Below are positions 27,199 to 34,678 of a DNA stretch of 41,025 nucleotides, piece after piece. The stretch is taken from contig JALGWI010000030.1 in the NCBI GenBank assembly GCA_025774245.1, forward strand, positions 1-41,025, given 5' to 3'. The position numbers were made by a program, and so were the translations under genes. How positions within the stretch are numbered: position 1 is the first letter of the stretch; each line of letters starts with the position of its first letter. A model generated the notes under the pieces. That model searched no databases, had not been told where the DNA came from, and was given only the letters and a program-made list of their open reading frames with translations. Source of the stretch: a bacterium. Lineage in GTDB: Bacteria; Joyebacterota; Joyebacteria; Joyebacterales; Joyebacteraceae.

Positions 27199-28332
27199 GT
27201 GCCTCGCACCGGAATCGCCAACCTCCCGCTCCACGGCGGCCGCGCCCCGCGCTGGCTCTTCGAGCGCATGCGGAAGCTCGCCCGCGAGATAGTGATCGCC
27301 GTCGTCGAAGACGCGGGACCCCACGAGATGCTCGCGAGGCTGTCGGATCCCTTCTGGTTCCAGGCGCTGGGTTGCGTCCTCGGGTTCGACTGGCACTCGA
27401 GCGGCGTCACGACGACCGTCTGCGGAGCCATCAAGGAGGGAACGAAGGACCTGGGCGGCGAGCTCGGGCTCTTCGTGTGCGGCGGGAAGGGGAGGGTCTC
27501 GCGGCGGACGCCCGACGAGATCCGGGACCGAGGCGACGAGATCGAAACCGATCCCGAGACGCTCGTCTACGCGAGCCGGCTCTCGGCGAAGGTGGATTCG
27601 AGCGCGGTCCAGGACGGGTTCCAGATCTACCACCACGCGTTCTTCTTCACGACCGACGGGACGTGGTGCGTCGTGCAGCAGGGCATGAACGAATCCTCGG
27701 GATCGGCCCGGCGGTACCACTGGCTTTCCGACTCGCTCGACGACTTCGTCAACGAGCCGCACGCGGCGATCTGCTGCGACGAGAGGCAGCTCGCCCTGAA
27801 TCTCGTGGCGGGGGAGAGCGCGCCGGCGCGGGGCAGGATCGCGGAGCTGGCGCGCGAGCGGCCGATCTCGATCATCCAGGAGCTCCACAATGCCCGGTCG
27901 CTGACGTTGCCCGGCCGGCACCACGTCAGCGCGTCCGACATCGATCCGAAGAGGCTCGCGAAGACCTTCCTGTCGACGTACGAGCGGCAGCCGCAGGGTT
28001 TCGAGGAACTCCTCGGCATGCCGGGCGTGGGGCCCAAGAGCCTGCGCGCGCTCGCGCTCCTCTCGGAGGTGCTCTACGGAGAGGCCCCGAGCTTCCGCGA
28101 CCCCGCGCGCTACAGCTACGCGCACGGGGGGAAGGATGGCTACCCGTTCCCCGTCGACCGGGAGACGTACGACCGGTCGATCGCATTCCTGAAGAACGCC
28201 CTCAGGCTCGCGAGGCTCGGGAGGACCGACAAGCTCGACGCGCTACGAAGGCTGGGCGGGTTCGAGCGCGCATCCGCGGGCGCGGCGGACGCCGCGGGCG
28301 AGCCTGCGCTCGAGCCGCCTCATGGAGGCTAG
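27199..28332 (+). CDS. DUF763 family protein with helix-hairpin-helix motif
   Basis: The GTG at 27199 follows GGAGG by 5 nt; upstream in-frame sequence lacks a start signal. The 377-residue product begins with the DUF763 signature TGIANLPLHGGRAPRWLFERM and continues DPFWFQALGCVLGFDWHSSG, VVQQGMNESS and ARRYHW, the conserved blocks I recall for this mainly archaeal, patchily bacterial family of unknown function. Near residue 275 is FEELLGMPGVGPKSLRALAL, a helix-hairpin-helix of the sort used by DNA glycosylases and nucleases to grip DNA backbone. The invariant His, Asp, Trp, Gln and Cys residues suggest an enzyme. The 3' end overlaps the 3' end of the endonuclease IV gene on the other strand by 90 nt. 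A DNA-repair or nucleic-acid role is inferred from the motif and neighbour only. Confidence 0.88.
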   Translation: MPRTGIANLPLHGGRAPRWLFERMRKLAREIVIAVVEDAGPHEMLARLSDPFWFQALGCVLGFDWHSSGVTTTVCGAIKEGTKDLGGELGLFVCGGKGRVSRRTPDEIRDRGDEIETDPETLVYASRLSAKVDSSAVQDGFQIYHHAFFFTTDGTWCVVQQGMNESSGSARRYHWLSDSLDDFVNEPHAAICCDERQLALNLVAGESAPARGRIAELARERPISIIQELHNARSLTLPGRHHVSASDIDPKRLAKTFLSTYERQPQGFEELLGMPGVGPKSLRALALLSEVLYGEAPSFRDPARYSYAHGGKDGYPFPVDRETYDRSIAFLKNALRLARLGRTDKLDALRRLGGFERASAGAADAAGEPALEPPHGG

Positions 28333-29139
28333 CCTCTTCCGGTCGAACTTCGGCGTGTCCCCGGGGATCTCAAAGACGAAGGGGAGGTGGGAGAAGGCGG
28401 GGGCCCGGATGAGGTTCCGGAGGCCCGGGCGGCCCATGCGGCCCTCGGTCCAGAGGGCGTGCACGTCGCGGTGGGAACCGCGCTCGGCGAGGGAGTCGTT
28501 GCCGTGGATCCCGGCCAGGCGTGTGAGGCCGATCTCGGCGTCGAACTCGTCGATCATCGCCGCGAGGAGACCTTCCTTTCTGAGATCGTAGCCGAGGGCC
28601 CAGAGGTGGGCCGTGTCGAGGAGGATCGCCACGCGCTCCACGGGGAACGGCTCGACCATCCTCCCGAGCTCGCCGAAGCTCACCGCGATCTCGGTACCCT
28701 TCCCGGATCCGTTCTCGATCAGGAGGCGGGTGTCGTCGGGCGCCCGGTCGAGCACCCAGGCGATCGTCTCGATCGCCCGTTCGATGCCGACGGCAGGCCC
28801 TCGGCCCATGTGGTTCCCGGCGTGGACGACCACGAGGCCGGCGCGGAGCTCGTGGGCCCGCGTGAGGGCGTCGACGAGGGCGCGGCGCGAGAGGCCCTTG
28901 AGTTTGCGCTCGCTCGTGGCGAGGTTGATGAGGTAGGGTGTGTGCACCATGACGGGGCCGATGTCGGCCTCTTCCGCGACGCGGACGAAGCCGTCCCGAT
29001 CGCCCCCGTCGAGCCGCCCGATCGACCACCCGACGGGATTGCCGGAGAAGATCTGGATCGCCTGGCACCCGATCTCGCGGGCGTATTCGGCCGTGGCCGT
29101 GAGGTTTCTTTGTTTTGGCACGTGGATTCCGAAGCGCAT
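28243..29139 (-). CDS. nfo: Endonuclease IV (AP endonuclease)
   Basis: The ATG at 29139 follows GGGAGG by about 6 nt; the product is 298 residues. It is a TIM-barrel enzyme that cuts DNA 5' to abasic sites in base-excision repair, using three zinc ions. All zinc-ligand segments of the family are present: VMVHTPYLINLA, VVVHAGNHMG, LLIENGSGKG, LLDTAHLWALGYD, AGIHGNDS, GSHRDVHAL and FVFEIPGD. Slightly longer than the 285 residues of the E. coli enzyme, owing to an Arg-rich tail that lies in the overlap with the DUF763 gene. A perfect extended -10 promoter lies just upstream, back to back with the promoter of the C25 gene. Confidence 0.93.
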   Translation of the reverse strand: MRFGIHVPKQRNLTATAEYAREIGCQAIQIFSGNPVGWSIGRLDGGDRDGFVRVAEEADIGPVMVHTPYLINLATSERKLKGLSRRALVDALTRAHELRAGLVVVHAGNHMGRGPAVGIERAIETIAWVLDRAPDDTRLLIENGSGKGTEIAVSFGELGRMVEPFPVERVAILLDTAHLWALGYDLRKEGLLAAMIDEFDAEIGLTRLAGIHGNDSLAERGSHRDVHALWTEGRMGRPGLRNLIRAPAFSHLPFVFEIPGDTPKFDRKRLASMRRLERRLARGVRRARGCALEPAQPS

Positions 29140-29159
29140 GGGGCCTCCCTCGTGCGCGG

Positions 29160-29168
29160 ATTATAGCA
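29160..29168 (-). promoter_or_regulatory. Extended -10 promoter for nfo
   Basis: The minus strand reads TGCTATAAT, a perfect extended -10. No good -35 is seen. The predicted transcript starts ~14 nt before the ATG, leaving just the ribosome site. Confidence 0.55.
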
Positions 29169-29184
29169 CAGAGGGGCTTTTCGA

Positions 29185-29213
29185 TTGCATGAACGCTTGC
29201 TAAGTGGTATACT
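29185..29213 (+). promoter_or_regulatory. Sigma-70 promoter for the C25 peptidase gene
   Basis: TTGCAT (29185-29190) and TATACT (29208-29213) are exactly 17 nt apart. This is the best promoter match in the window. It gives a leader of about 200 nt. Confidence 0.65.
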
Positions 29214-29219
29214 TTACTG

Positions 29220-29418
29220 GAGATAACGGCCGGGCACCCCGTCTCGCCGGATAACGGGGAGGAACGTATATGAACGTCCGACCGGGATAGAACCCGGTCC
29301 GGAATGCATTTGAATGGTGCATCATCACCGGGGTCGATGGACCCCATCGTGTCCGACGGGGGGGGGGCCGCCCGATGACCGGGCGGGACCGAGACCGGCG
29401 GAGGAGGGAGAGAGTGGT
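29220..29418 (+). promoter_or_regulatory. Structured leader of the C25 peptidase gene
   Basis: The 200-nt leader contains a possible six-codon leader peptide (29270-29290), a 7-bp hairpin across its stop codon (29280-29286 with 29293-29299), a 5-bp hairpin (29304-29308 with 29318-29322), and two overlapping 6-bp hairpins that cannot form together (29330-29335 with 29340-29345; 29335-29340 with 29344-29349). A run of ten G (29358-29367) and a 6-bp hairpin (29369-29374 with 29380-29385) come before the ribosome site. No known riboswitch class was recognised. Confidence 0.45.
29270..29290 (+). CDS. Possible leader peptide MNVRPG upstream of the C25 gene
   Basis: An ATG with six codons and a TAG stop follows GGGGAGGA by 6 nt, as good a ribosome site as any in the window. 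Its last codons and stop lie in the left arm and loop of a 7-bp hairpin. It could be a translated regulatory leader, or a chance ATG after a chance purine run. Confidence 0.35.
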   Translation: MNVRPG

Positions 29419-32400
29419 ATGAGCAGAGCGGTGCGGAGGGAACTGGCACTGACGGTCTTTGCGACCCTCGGTGTTCTCCTGATCGCAGGAAGCTCAGTTG
29501 CGGGCGTCGTGACGCAGCACTACGAGTTCGGCGCGCCCGTGATCAAGCCTGTCGGCGACTACCACAGAGTCACTGTGCCCGGCGCCTGGAGCTACGGCGA
29601 CCCCGGCCAGCCCGTCCTTCCCATGGCGGGCGCGCGGATCCTGCTGCCGCCGGGTGAGATCATAACTGACGTGACAATCATCCCCGGTGAGAAGATGGTG
29701 GCGGGCGGCGGTTTCCTCGTCCAGCCGGGGCAGAGGCAGTACCCGCTCTCGTACGATGGCCCGGTCGAGGTCGTGGAGGCGGCGTACTCGTCCAGGGGTG
29801 CCTACCCCGGGACGCTCCACGGTGAGCCGGTCGTCGGCCGCTTCCGCGGGTACACGGTCGCCAACATCTCGCTCCACCCCGTCGAGTACGTGGCTGGCAC
29901 CGGGACGATCTCCTACTACACGAGCATGGACGTTCAGATCACGACGGCGTCCAGCACGGAGGAGTTCAGGGCGACTGCGACCACGATCCGGCACGACGAC
30001 GCCACGATCGCGCGCCTCGAGCGGATGATCGACAATCCGACCGACCGCGTTGCCTACACGGGCGTCGAGAGGGTTCGCGAGGTGAGTCGCGCCCTCGATC
30101 CGTCGCTCGACTACAAGTACCTGATCATCACCACCACCTCGTGGGACGACTACCTCGACGACCTCGTCACCTTCCAGACGAACCGTGGCCTCAAGGCCGG
30201 CGTCTTCCTGAAGTCGTGGATCAACGCCAACTACACCGGCGTCGACGAGCAGGACAGGATCCGGAACTTCGTCATCGACGCCTACAACACGTGGGACAGC
30301 GACTACGTTCTCCTGGTCGGCGATGCGATGGACGCCAACGGCATTCCTCACCGGGGCCTCTACGCGGCAGCCTACGGGACGCCTGACAATGACATCCCCG
30401 CCGATCACTACTACGTCGCCCTCGACGGCAACTGGAACAACGACGGCGACGGCAACTGGGGTGAGAACGGCGAGGAGGACTGGTACGCGGAGCTCGGCGT
30501 CGGGCGTTGCTGCAACAGCAGCGCGGCGCAGGTCCAGAACTTCGTGACGAAGACGCTCCTGTACCAGGACGCCCCGATCGTCGCTGACTGCGACGAGGCG
30601 CTCATGGTCGGCGAGCTGCTGTGGTCGAGCCCGCTCACTTACGGCGGCGACTACAAGGACCAGATCAAGAACGGAGGGACCTTCGACGGCTACACGACCG
30701 TCGGGTTCCCGATGTTCGGGATGAACGTCGGCACGCTCTACGACCGCAACAGCACGTGGTCGAAGACGACGCTCATCAACATGATGGAGAGCGGTCTCAA
30801 CATCGTGAACCATCTGGGTCACTGCAACGTGCAGTACTCGATGAAGATGACCAACTCCGACATCCCCTCGTTTGACAACGACGGGACCAATCACCTCCAC
30901 AACTTCGTCTACAGCCAGGGCTGCTACAACGGTTCGATGGACAACCGGAACGACAGCAACAGCTACGGCGGCGATTGCTTCGCCGAGGTGTTCGCGTGTG
31001 ACGATGACGGCGCGGTCGCGACCGTGATGAACTCGCGGTACGGCTGGGGCGATCCGGGCGGCACGAACGGCTCGTCGCAGTACTTCGATCGGGAGTTCTT
31101 CGACGCCATGTTCGGCGAGGGGATCTGGCCGATCGGCGACGCGAACGCCGACTCCAAGGTCGACGTCCTCTGGGCCATCGCCTACGGCGCGAACAAGTGG
31201 TGCTTCTATGAGTTGAACATCTTCGGTGACCCGGCGATGCACCTCTGGACCGGCGTGCCCACAGCGGTGATCGCGACGTACCCGTCCGGGATCATCGTCG
31301 GTCAGCCCGACATGGACGTGACGGTCGCGACCGGCGGGAGGGGCCCCGTGGTGGGCGCCACGGTCACGATCTATACCGACGACTACGCGGTGTACGACAC
31401 GGCCGTGACGGACGCCAGCGGAACGGCGACGGTCCACCCGGACGCGCAGGCGCCGGGAACGCTGCACGTCAAGGTCGTGGCGCACGACCACCTGACGTAC
31501 GACGGCACGACGGAGATCGCCCCGGCCGACGGACCGTACGTCGTGCTCTCGGGGTACACCGTCGACGACGACCGGACGGCTCCGAGCAACGGGAACGAGG
31601 ACGGCCTCGTCGACGCCGGCGAGACCATCGAGCTCGAGGTGATGCTCGAGAACGTCGGCACGGAGCCGGCGATCGACGTCTCGGCGACGCTCACCTCGAC
31701 GAGCGAGCACGTGACGCTGGTCGAGAACTTCCAGGCTTACGGCGACATCGCGGCCGCGAGCTTCGGGACGAGCGCCGGCAGCTACTGCTTCGAGCTGTCC
31801 TCCGATGCTGTGGACGGAGATGTCCTGCCGTTCACGCTCACGATCACGGACTCCGCGGGACGTGAGGTCTGGGAATCGAACTTCAGCATCATGACTCACG
31901 CTCCCGTCCTCGCCTTCGCCGACGTCGTCGCTGACGACTCGGGCGGCGGTGGCAACGGAAACGGCTGCCTCGAGGCCGGCGAGTCGATCGACCTCTCGGT
32001 CTCGCTCGACAACCTCGGAAGCGGCACCGCCACATCGGTGGACGTTACGATCTCGACGGGCGACCCGTACGTCACGCTCTACGGGGAGACGGCCGGCGCC
32101 GCCTTCATCAACCCCGACGGCACGGCGACGCTGAATCCGGCGTTCTCGATCGGCCTGTCTCCTGCGACGCCGGGCTTCCACGAGATCGTCTTCGATCTCG
32201 ACGTCGCGGCCGACTGGGGCTACGGGACGTCGATGCAGTTCTCGATCATGACGGCCGGTCCGGAGTTCGCGGACGACGTGGAGAGCGGTCAGGGCGAGTG
32301 GACCCACAGCTACGTGACCCCCGGGTTCACCGACCAGTGGCACATCGAGACCTACCGCAACCACTCGCCGACGCACAGCTGGAAGTTCGGCGGGGCGGGA

Positions 32401-33117
32401 AGCGCCGACTACGCGAGCTCGGCCGACGGCGCGCTCCTCATGCGACCCATGTGCGTGGGCGCGGACGGCGAGCTCACGTTCTGGCACCGCATGAACGCTG
32501 AGGAGGAGAGTGCGACCTCCGCGTGGGACTGCGGAGTGCTCCAGATTACGACCGACGGCGGGATTACGTGGGACGTTCTCTTCACGGACGCGGGGTACAG
32601 CCACGCCAAGAACTACAACACGGCCAACCCGCTGCCCGAGGGCACGCCCTGCTGGTCCGGCGTCTTCAACTGGCGGGAGGAGACCTGCGATCTCTCGGCC
32701 TACGAGGGCGAGACGATCCAGATCCGGTTCCGCTTCGCCTCCGACGGTTTCGTGACCGAGGAGGGGTGGTACGTCGACGACATCGGACTGACGTTCACGA
32801 CGACCGGAACGGGTGTCTCTGAGGATCCGACGATGCCGACGAGCTACGCTCTCAGGCAGAACGCTCCGAACCCGTTCAATCCCGTAACGACCATCCAGTA
32901 CCAGCTTCCCGTGGCCGGGCACGTCAAGATCGACGTGTACAACATCGCGGGCAGGCACGTGCGAACGCTCGTCGATGACGAGCAGGAGCCCGGATACCGG
33001 AACACCGTCTGGGACGGCACCAACCAGGGCGGGCAGAAGGTTGCGAGCGGTGTCTACATGTACAGGATGCAGGCTGGCGGCCAGGTGTCCGATAAGAGGA
33101 TGGTGCTCCTGAAGTAA
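29419..33117 (+). CDS. Secreted gingipain-type cysteine peptidase (family C25) with Ig/CARDB-like, MAM-like and sorting domains
   Basis: The ATG at 29419 follows GGAGGGAG by 9 nt; the product is 1,232 residues. After a signal peptide (LALTVFATLGVLLIAGSSVAG) comes a C25 propeptide-like region (~35-225), then the caspase-like C25 catalytic domain (~230-615). His468 in NIVNHLGHCNVQYS and Cys502 in VYSQGCYNGSMD match the gingipain His-Cys dyad. Next are a gingipain-type Ig-like domain (~615-700), two CARDB-like beta domains (NGNEDGLVDAGETIELEV; GNGNGCLEAGESIDLSV), a MAM/jelly-roll domain (~955-1130; WHRMNAEEE, GWYVDDIGLTF), and the FlgD-like/type IX tail (APNPFNPVTTIQYQLP, VYNIAGRHVRTLV, ASGVYMY, KRMVLLK). 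Expected to be exported to the surface and autoprocessed, degrading protein; specificity cannot be read from the sequence. Monocistronic. Confidence 0.93.
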   Translation: MSRAVRRELALTVFATLGVLLIAGSSVAGVVTQHYEFGAPVIKPVGDYHRVTVPGAWSYGDPGQPVLPMAGARILLPPGEIITDVTIIPGEKMVAGGGFLVQPGQRQYPLSYDGPVEVVEAAYSSRGAYPGTLHGEPVVGRFRGYTVANISLHPVEYVAGTGTISYYTSMDVQITTASSTEEFRATATTIRHDDATIARLERMIDNPTDRVAYTGVERVREVSRALDPSLDYKYLIITTTSWDDYLDDLVTFQTNRGLKAGVFLKSWINANYTGVDEQDRIRNFVIDAYNTWDSDYVLLVGDAMDANGIPHRGLYAAAYGTPDNDIPADHYYVALDGNWNNDGDGNWGENGEEDWYAELGVGRCCNSSAAQVQNFVTKTLLYQDAPIVADCDEALMVGELLWSSPLTYGGDYKDQIKNGGTFDGYTTVGFPMFGMNVGTLYDRNSTWSKTTLINMMESGLNIVNHLGHCNVQYSMKMTNSDIPSFDNDGTNHLHNFVYSQGCYNGSMDNRNDSNSYGGDCFAEVFACDDDGAVATVMNSRYGWGDPGGTNGSSQYFDREFFDAMFGEGIWPIGDANADSKVDVLWAIAYGANKWCFYELNIFGDPAMHLWTGVPTAVIATYPSGIIVGQPDMDVTVATGGRGPVVGATVTIYTDDYAVYDTAVTDASGTATVHPDAQAPGTLHVKVVAHDHLTYDGTTEIAPADGPYVVLSGYTVDDDRTAPSNGNEDGLVDAGETIELEVMLENVGTEPAIDVSATLTSTSEHVTLVENFQAYGDIAAASFGTSAGSYCFELSSDAVDGDVLPFTLTITDSAGREVWESNFSIMTHAPVLAFADVVADDSGGGGNGNGCLEAGESIDLSVSLDNLGSGTATSVDVTISTGDPYVTLYGETAGAAFINPDGTATLNPAFSIGLSPATPGFHEIVFDLDVAADWGYGTSMQFSIMTAGPEFADDVESGQGEWTHSYVTPGFTDQWHIETYRNHSPTHSWKFGGAGSADYASSADGALLMRPMCVGADGELTFWHRMNAEEESATSAWDCGVLQITTDGGITWDVLFTDAGYSHAKNYNTANPLPEGTPCWSGVFNWREETCDLSAYEGETIQIRFRFASDGFVTEEGWYVDDIGLTFTTTGTGVSEDPTMPTSYALRQNAPNPFNPVTTIQYQLPVAGHVKIDVYNIAGRHVRTLVDDEQEPGYRNTVWDGTNQGGQKVASGVYMYRMQAGGQVSDKRMVLLK

Positions 33118-33130
33118 AGTTCTTCTTGCT

Positions 33131-33181
33131 GCCGGGGTGGGGAGTCGTATGTTGGTAACGACTTGCCGCCCCGGCTTTTTG
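33131..33181 (+). terminator. Intrinsic terminator after the C25 gene
   Basis: A long stem pairs 33131-33148 with 33158-33175 (small internal mismatch, 9-nt loop) and is followed by five T residues. Confidence 0.9.
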
Positions 33182-33234
33182 TGTGCCCGGCGCGGCCCTG
33201 CGCGCGCCCACAGCGTCCCGATCGAGGGAAGACC

Positions 33235-34137
33235 GTGATCGTCAGAGCTCAGAGCCTCTCGTACCCGAAGCACATCTCCGAGGATGTCGATCTCCTGGCG
33301 ATGGCGCTGGGGTCTGCCGCCCGCCTCTACCTCTTCCTCGATTACGGCGGGACGCTCGTCCCGGGGGCGGCCGAGCGGGGGACGAGCCCTGGCTTGGACG
33401 TCCTCGACATGCTCGAGCAGCTCTGCGAGGTGGAGAGTTGCTCCGTCTTCATTGTGAGCGGCCGGACCGTCAGGGAACTCCAGTCCGCGATGGACCACAT
33501 CCCGAATCTCGGTTTCGTCGGGCAGGGGGGCTTCGAGATCAGAAGGCCTGACGGACCGACGGTTCACCCGGTCGATCCCGGGACCGCCGATACCCTGCTC
33601 CACCACCTGGAGCTCGAAGCCCACCGTTGCCTCGGTCCGTGCCCGCAGATCGAGATCGAGAACAGGGGCTTCGCGATCACGCTTCACCTCAACTGCGATG
33701 ACCGGGCCGCCGAGAGGTCCGCGACGCAGCACTTCGTCGGGCTCGTGCGTGAGCTCGACGTGAACCGCCAGCTCGAGGTCCTTTACGGTGATGGGGTCGT
33801 CGAGGCGCGCGTGGCGGGATGGCACAAGGGCGACGCCATCACCCACATCTTGGCGGACGCGGACCCGAACGAGACCCTCGCGATCTACATCGGGGACGAC
33901 GTGACCGACGAGGATGCCTTCGAGGCCCTGTCGCTCTGGTCGGGTGATGGCGAGGAGGACAAGCCGTGGTTCGTGCCGGAGTCCGACGAGGAGGACGACG
34001 AGGTGATTCCGCGGGCGCTCCCGATCCTCGTCGCCCCGGAGCCCCGACCGACGACGGCCTCCCTCTTCGTCAGGGGTACGGGAGAGGTCCACGAGTTCCT
34101 GGGATCGCTCGTGGCGATCGCGACGACGCTGCTCTAG
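33235..34137 (+). CDS. otsB: Trehalose-6-phosphate phosphatase-like HAD protein with atypical motif I
   Basis: The GTG at 33235 follows GAGGGA by 6-8 nt; the longer frame from 33163 begins inside the preceding terminator. The 300-residue product has the OtsB-type HAD layout: motif I LFLDYGGTLVP (Asp36), motif II IVSGRTVREL, a cap region, motif III Lys198 in AGWHKGDAI, and motif IV YIGDDVTDEDAF (Asp221, Asp222). OtsB removes phosphate from trehalose 6-phosphate. In the family, motif I reads D-x-D-G-T; here the second Asp, the general acid/base, is Gly38 (GAT TAC GGC GGG). The nucleophile and Mg ligands remain. The protein may be slow, use another acid, act on a different substrate or serve as a binding protein. 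No trehalose-6-phosphate synthase is in the window. An acidic insert (GDGEEDKPWFVPESDEEDD) precedes the end. Confidence 0.85.
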   Translation: MIVRAQSLSYPKHISEDVDLLAMALGSAARLYLFLDYGGTLVPGAAERGTSPGLDVLDMLEQLCEVESCSVFIVSGRTVRELQSAMDHIPNLGFVGQGGFEIRRPDGPTVHPVDPGTADTLLHHLELEAHRCLGPCPQIEIENRGFAITLHLNCDDRAAERSATQHFVGLVRELDVNRQLEVLYGDGVVEARVAGWHKGDAITHILADADPNETLAIYIGDDVTDEDAFEALSLWSGDGEEDKPWFVPESDEEDDEVIPRALPILVAPEPRPTTASLFVRGTGEVHEFLGSLVAIATTLL

Positions 34138-34146
34138 AAACGCGAA

Positions 34147-34171
34147 AGGCCCGGTGATCGACACCGGGCCT
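34147..34171. terminator. Bidirectional terminator hairpin between otsB-like and UspA genes
   Basis: A perfect 10-bp stem (34147-34156 with 34162-34171, 5-nt loop) sits between two convergent genes. Plus-strand flank is TCTCGCT and minus-strand flank TTTCGC, so it may serve both. Confidence 0.6.
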
Positions 34172-34231
34172 CTCGCTATCTCGTTCCACCGCTCGGCGGC
34201 TCTTCCGCTCCGCCTGGCGGATCCTCGATCC

Positions 34232-34657
34232 CTACTTTTTCCTCACGAGCAGCACCGAGCAGTGCGCGTTCGTGGCGATCGCGGTGCTGATGCTTCCCAC
34301 CCGCCGCACCGTGTCGGCGCTCTTTCCCCTCACGCCGACGACGATGAGTCCTGTTCCGAGCTCCTCGGCGAGCCCGATGATGGCGTCGGACGGATGGCCC
34401 TCCTTGAGGAGCCTCGTCTCCGCCACGATGCCGGCCTGTTCCGCCACGCGGGCGGCGTGGGCGAGGATCTTCTCGGCGTCCTCTCTGACGGCGGCCCGAA
34501 GCGGGCCCGCGAGGTCCGTCACGTAGTGCTCGGGGATGTAGAAGACGTGACAGATCGTCATCTTGGACGCGTGGGCGACGGCGATCTCCGATGCCGCATC
34601 GACGGCCCGATCCGAGTTGTGGGAGCCGTCGACGGCAACGAGGATGTTCTTGAACAT
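34232..34657 (-). CDS. Universal stress protein, ATP-binding UspA type
   Basis: The ATG at 34657 follows AGGAGA by 8-9 nt; the product is 141 residues, a single Usp domain. The start MFKNILVAVDGS and the ATP-binding signature G-2x-G-9x-G-S (VGVRGKSADTVRRVGS) are intact, so it should bind ATP as a homodimer. It lies 21 nt after the MscS gene and is the last gene of the probable operon starting at nadE. UspA proteins act in the cytoplasm in stress survival; a link to osmotic or energy stress is suggested by the neighbour only. Confidence 0.92.
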   Translation of the reverse strand: MFKNILVAVDGSHNSDRAVDAASEIAVAHASKMTICHVFYIPEHYVTDLAGPLRAAVREDAEKILAHAARVAEQAGIVAETRLLKEGHPSDAIIGLAEELGTGLIVVGVRGKSADTVRRVGSISTAIATNAHCSVLLVRKK

Positions 34658-34678
34658 CGTCTGGGTCTCCTTCCAACC

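Noticed and set aside
33163-33234. Longer N-terminus for the trehalose-phosphatase-like gene
   Set aside because: It would begin inside the terminator of the C25 gene and has no ribosome site; GTG at 33235 does.
29494-34164. Minus-strand open frame of 1,556 codons
   Set aside because: Antisense to the C25 and HAD genes, crosses a strong terminator, Arg/Val/Asp-rich without motifs.
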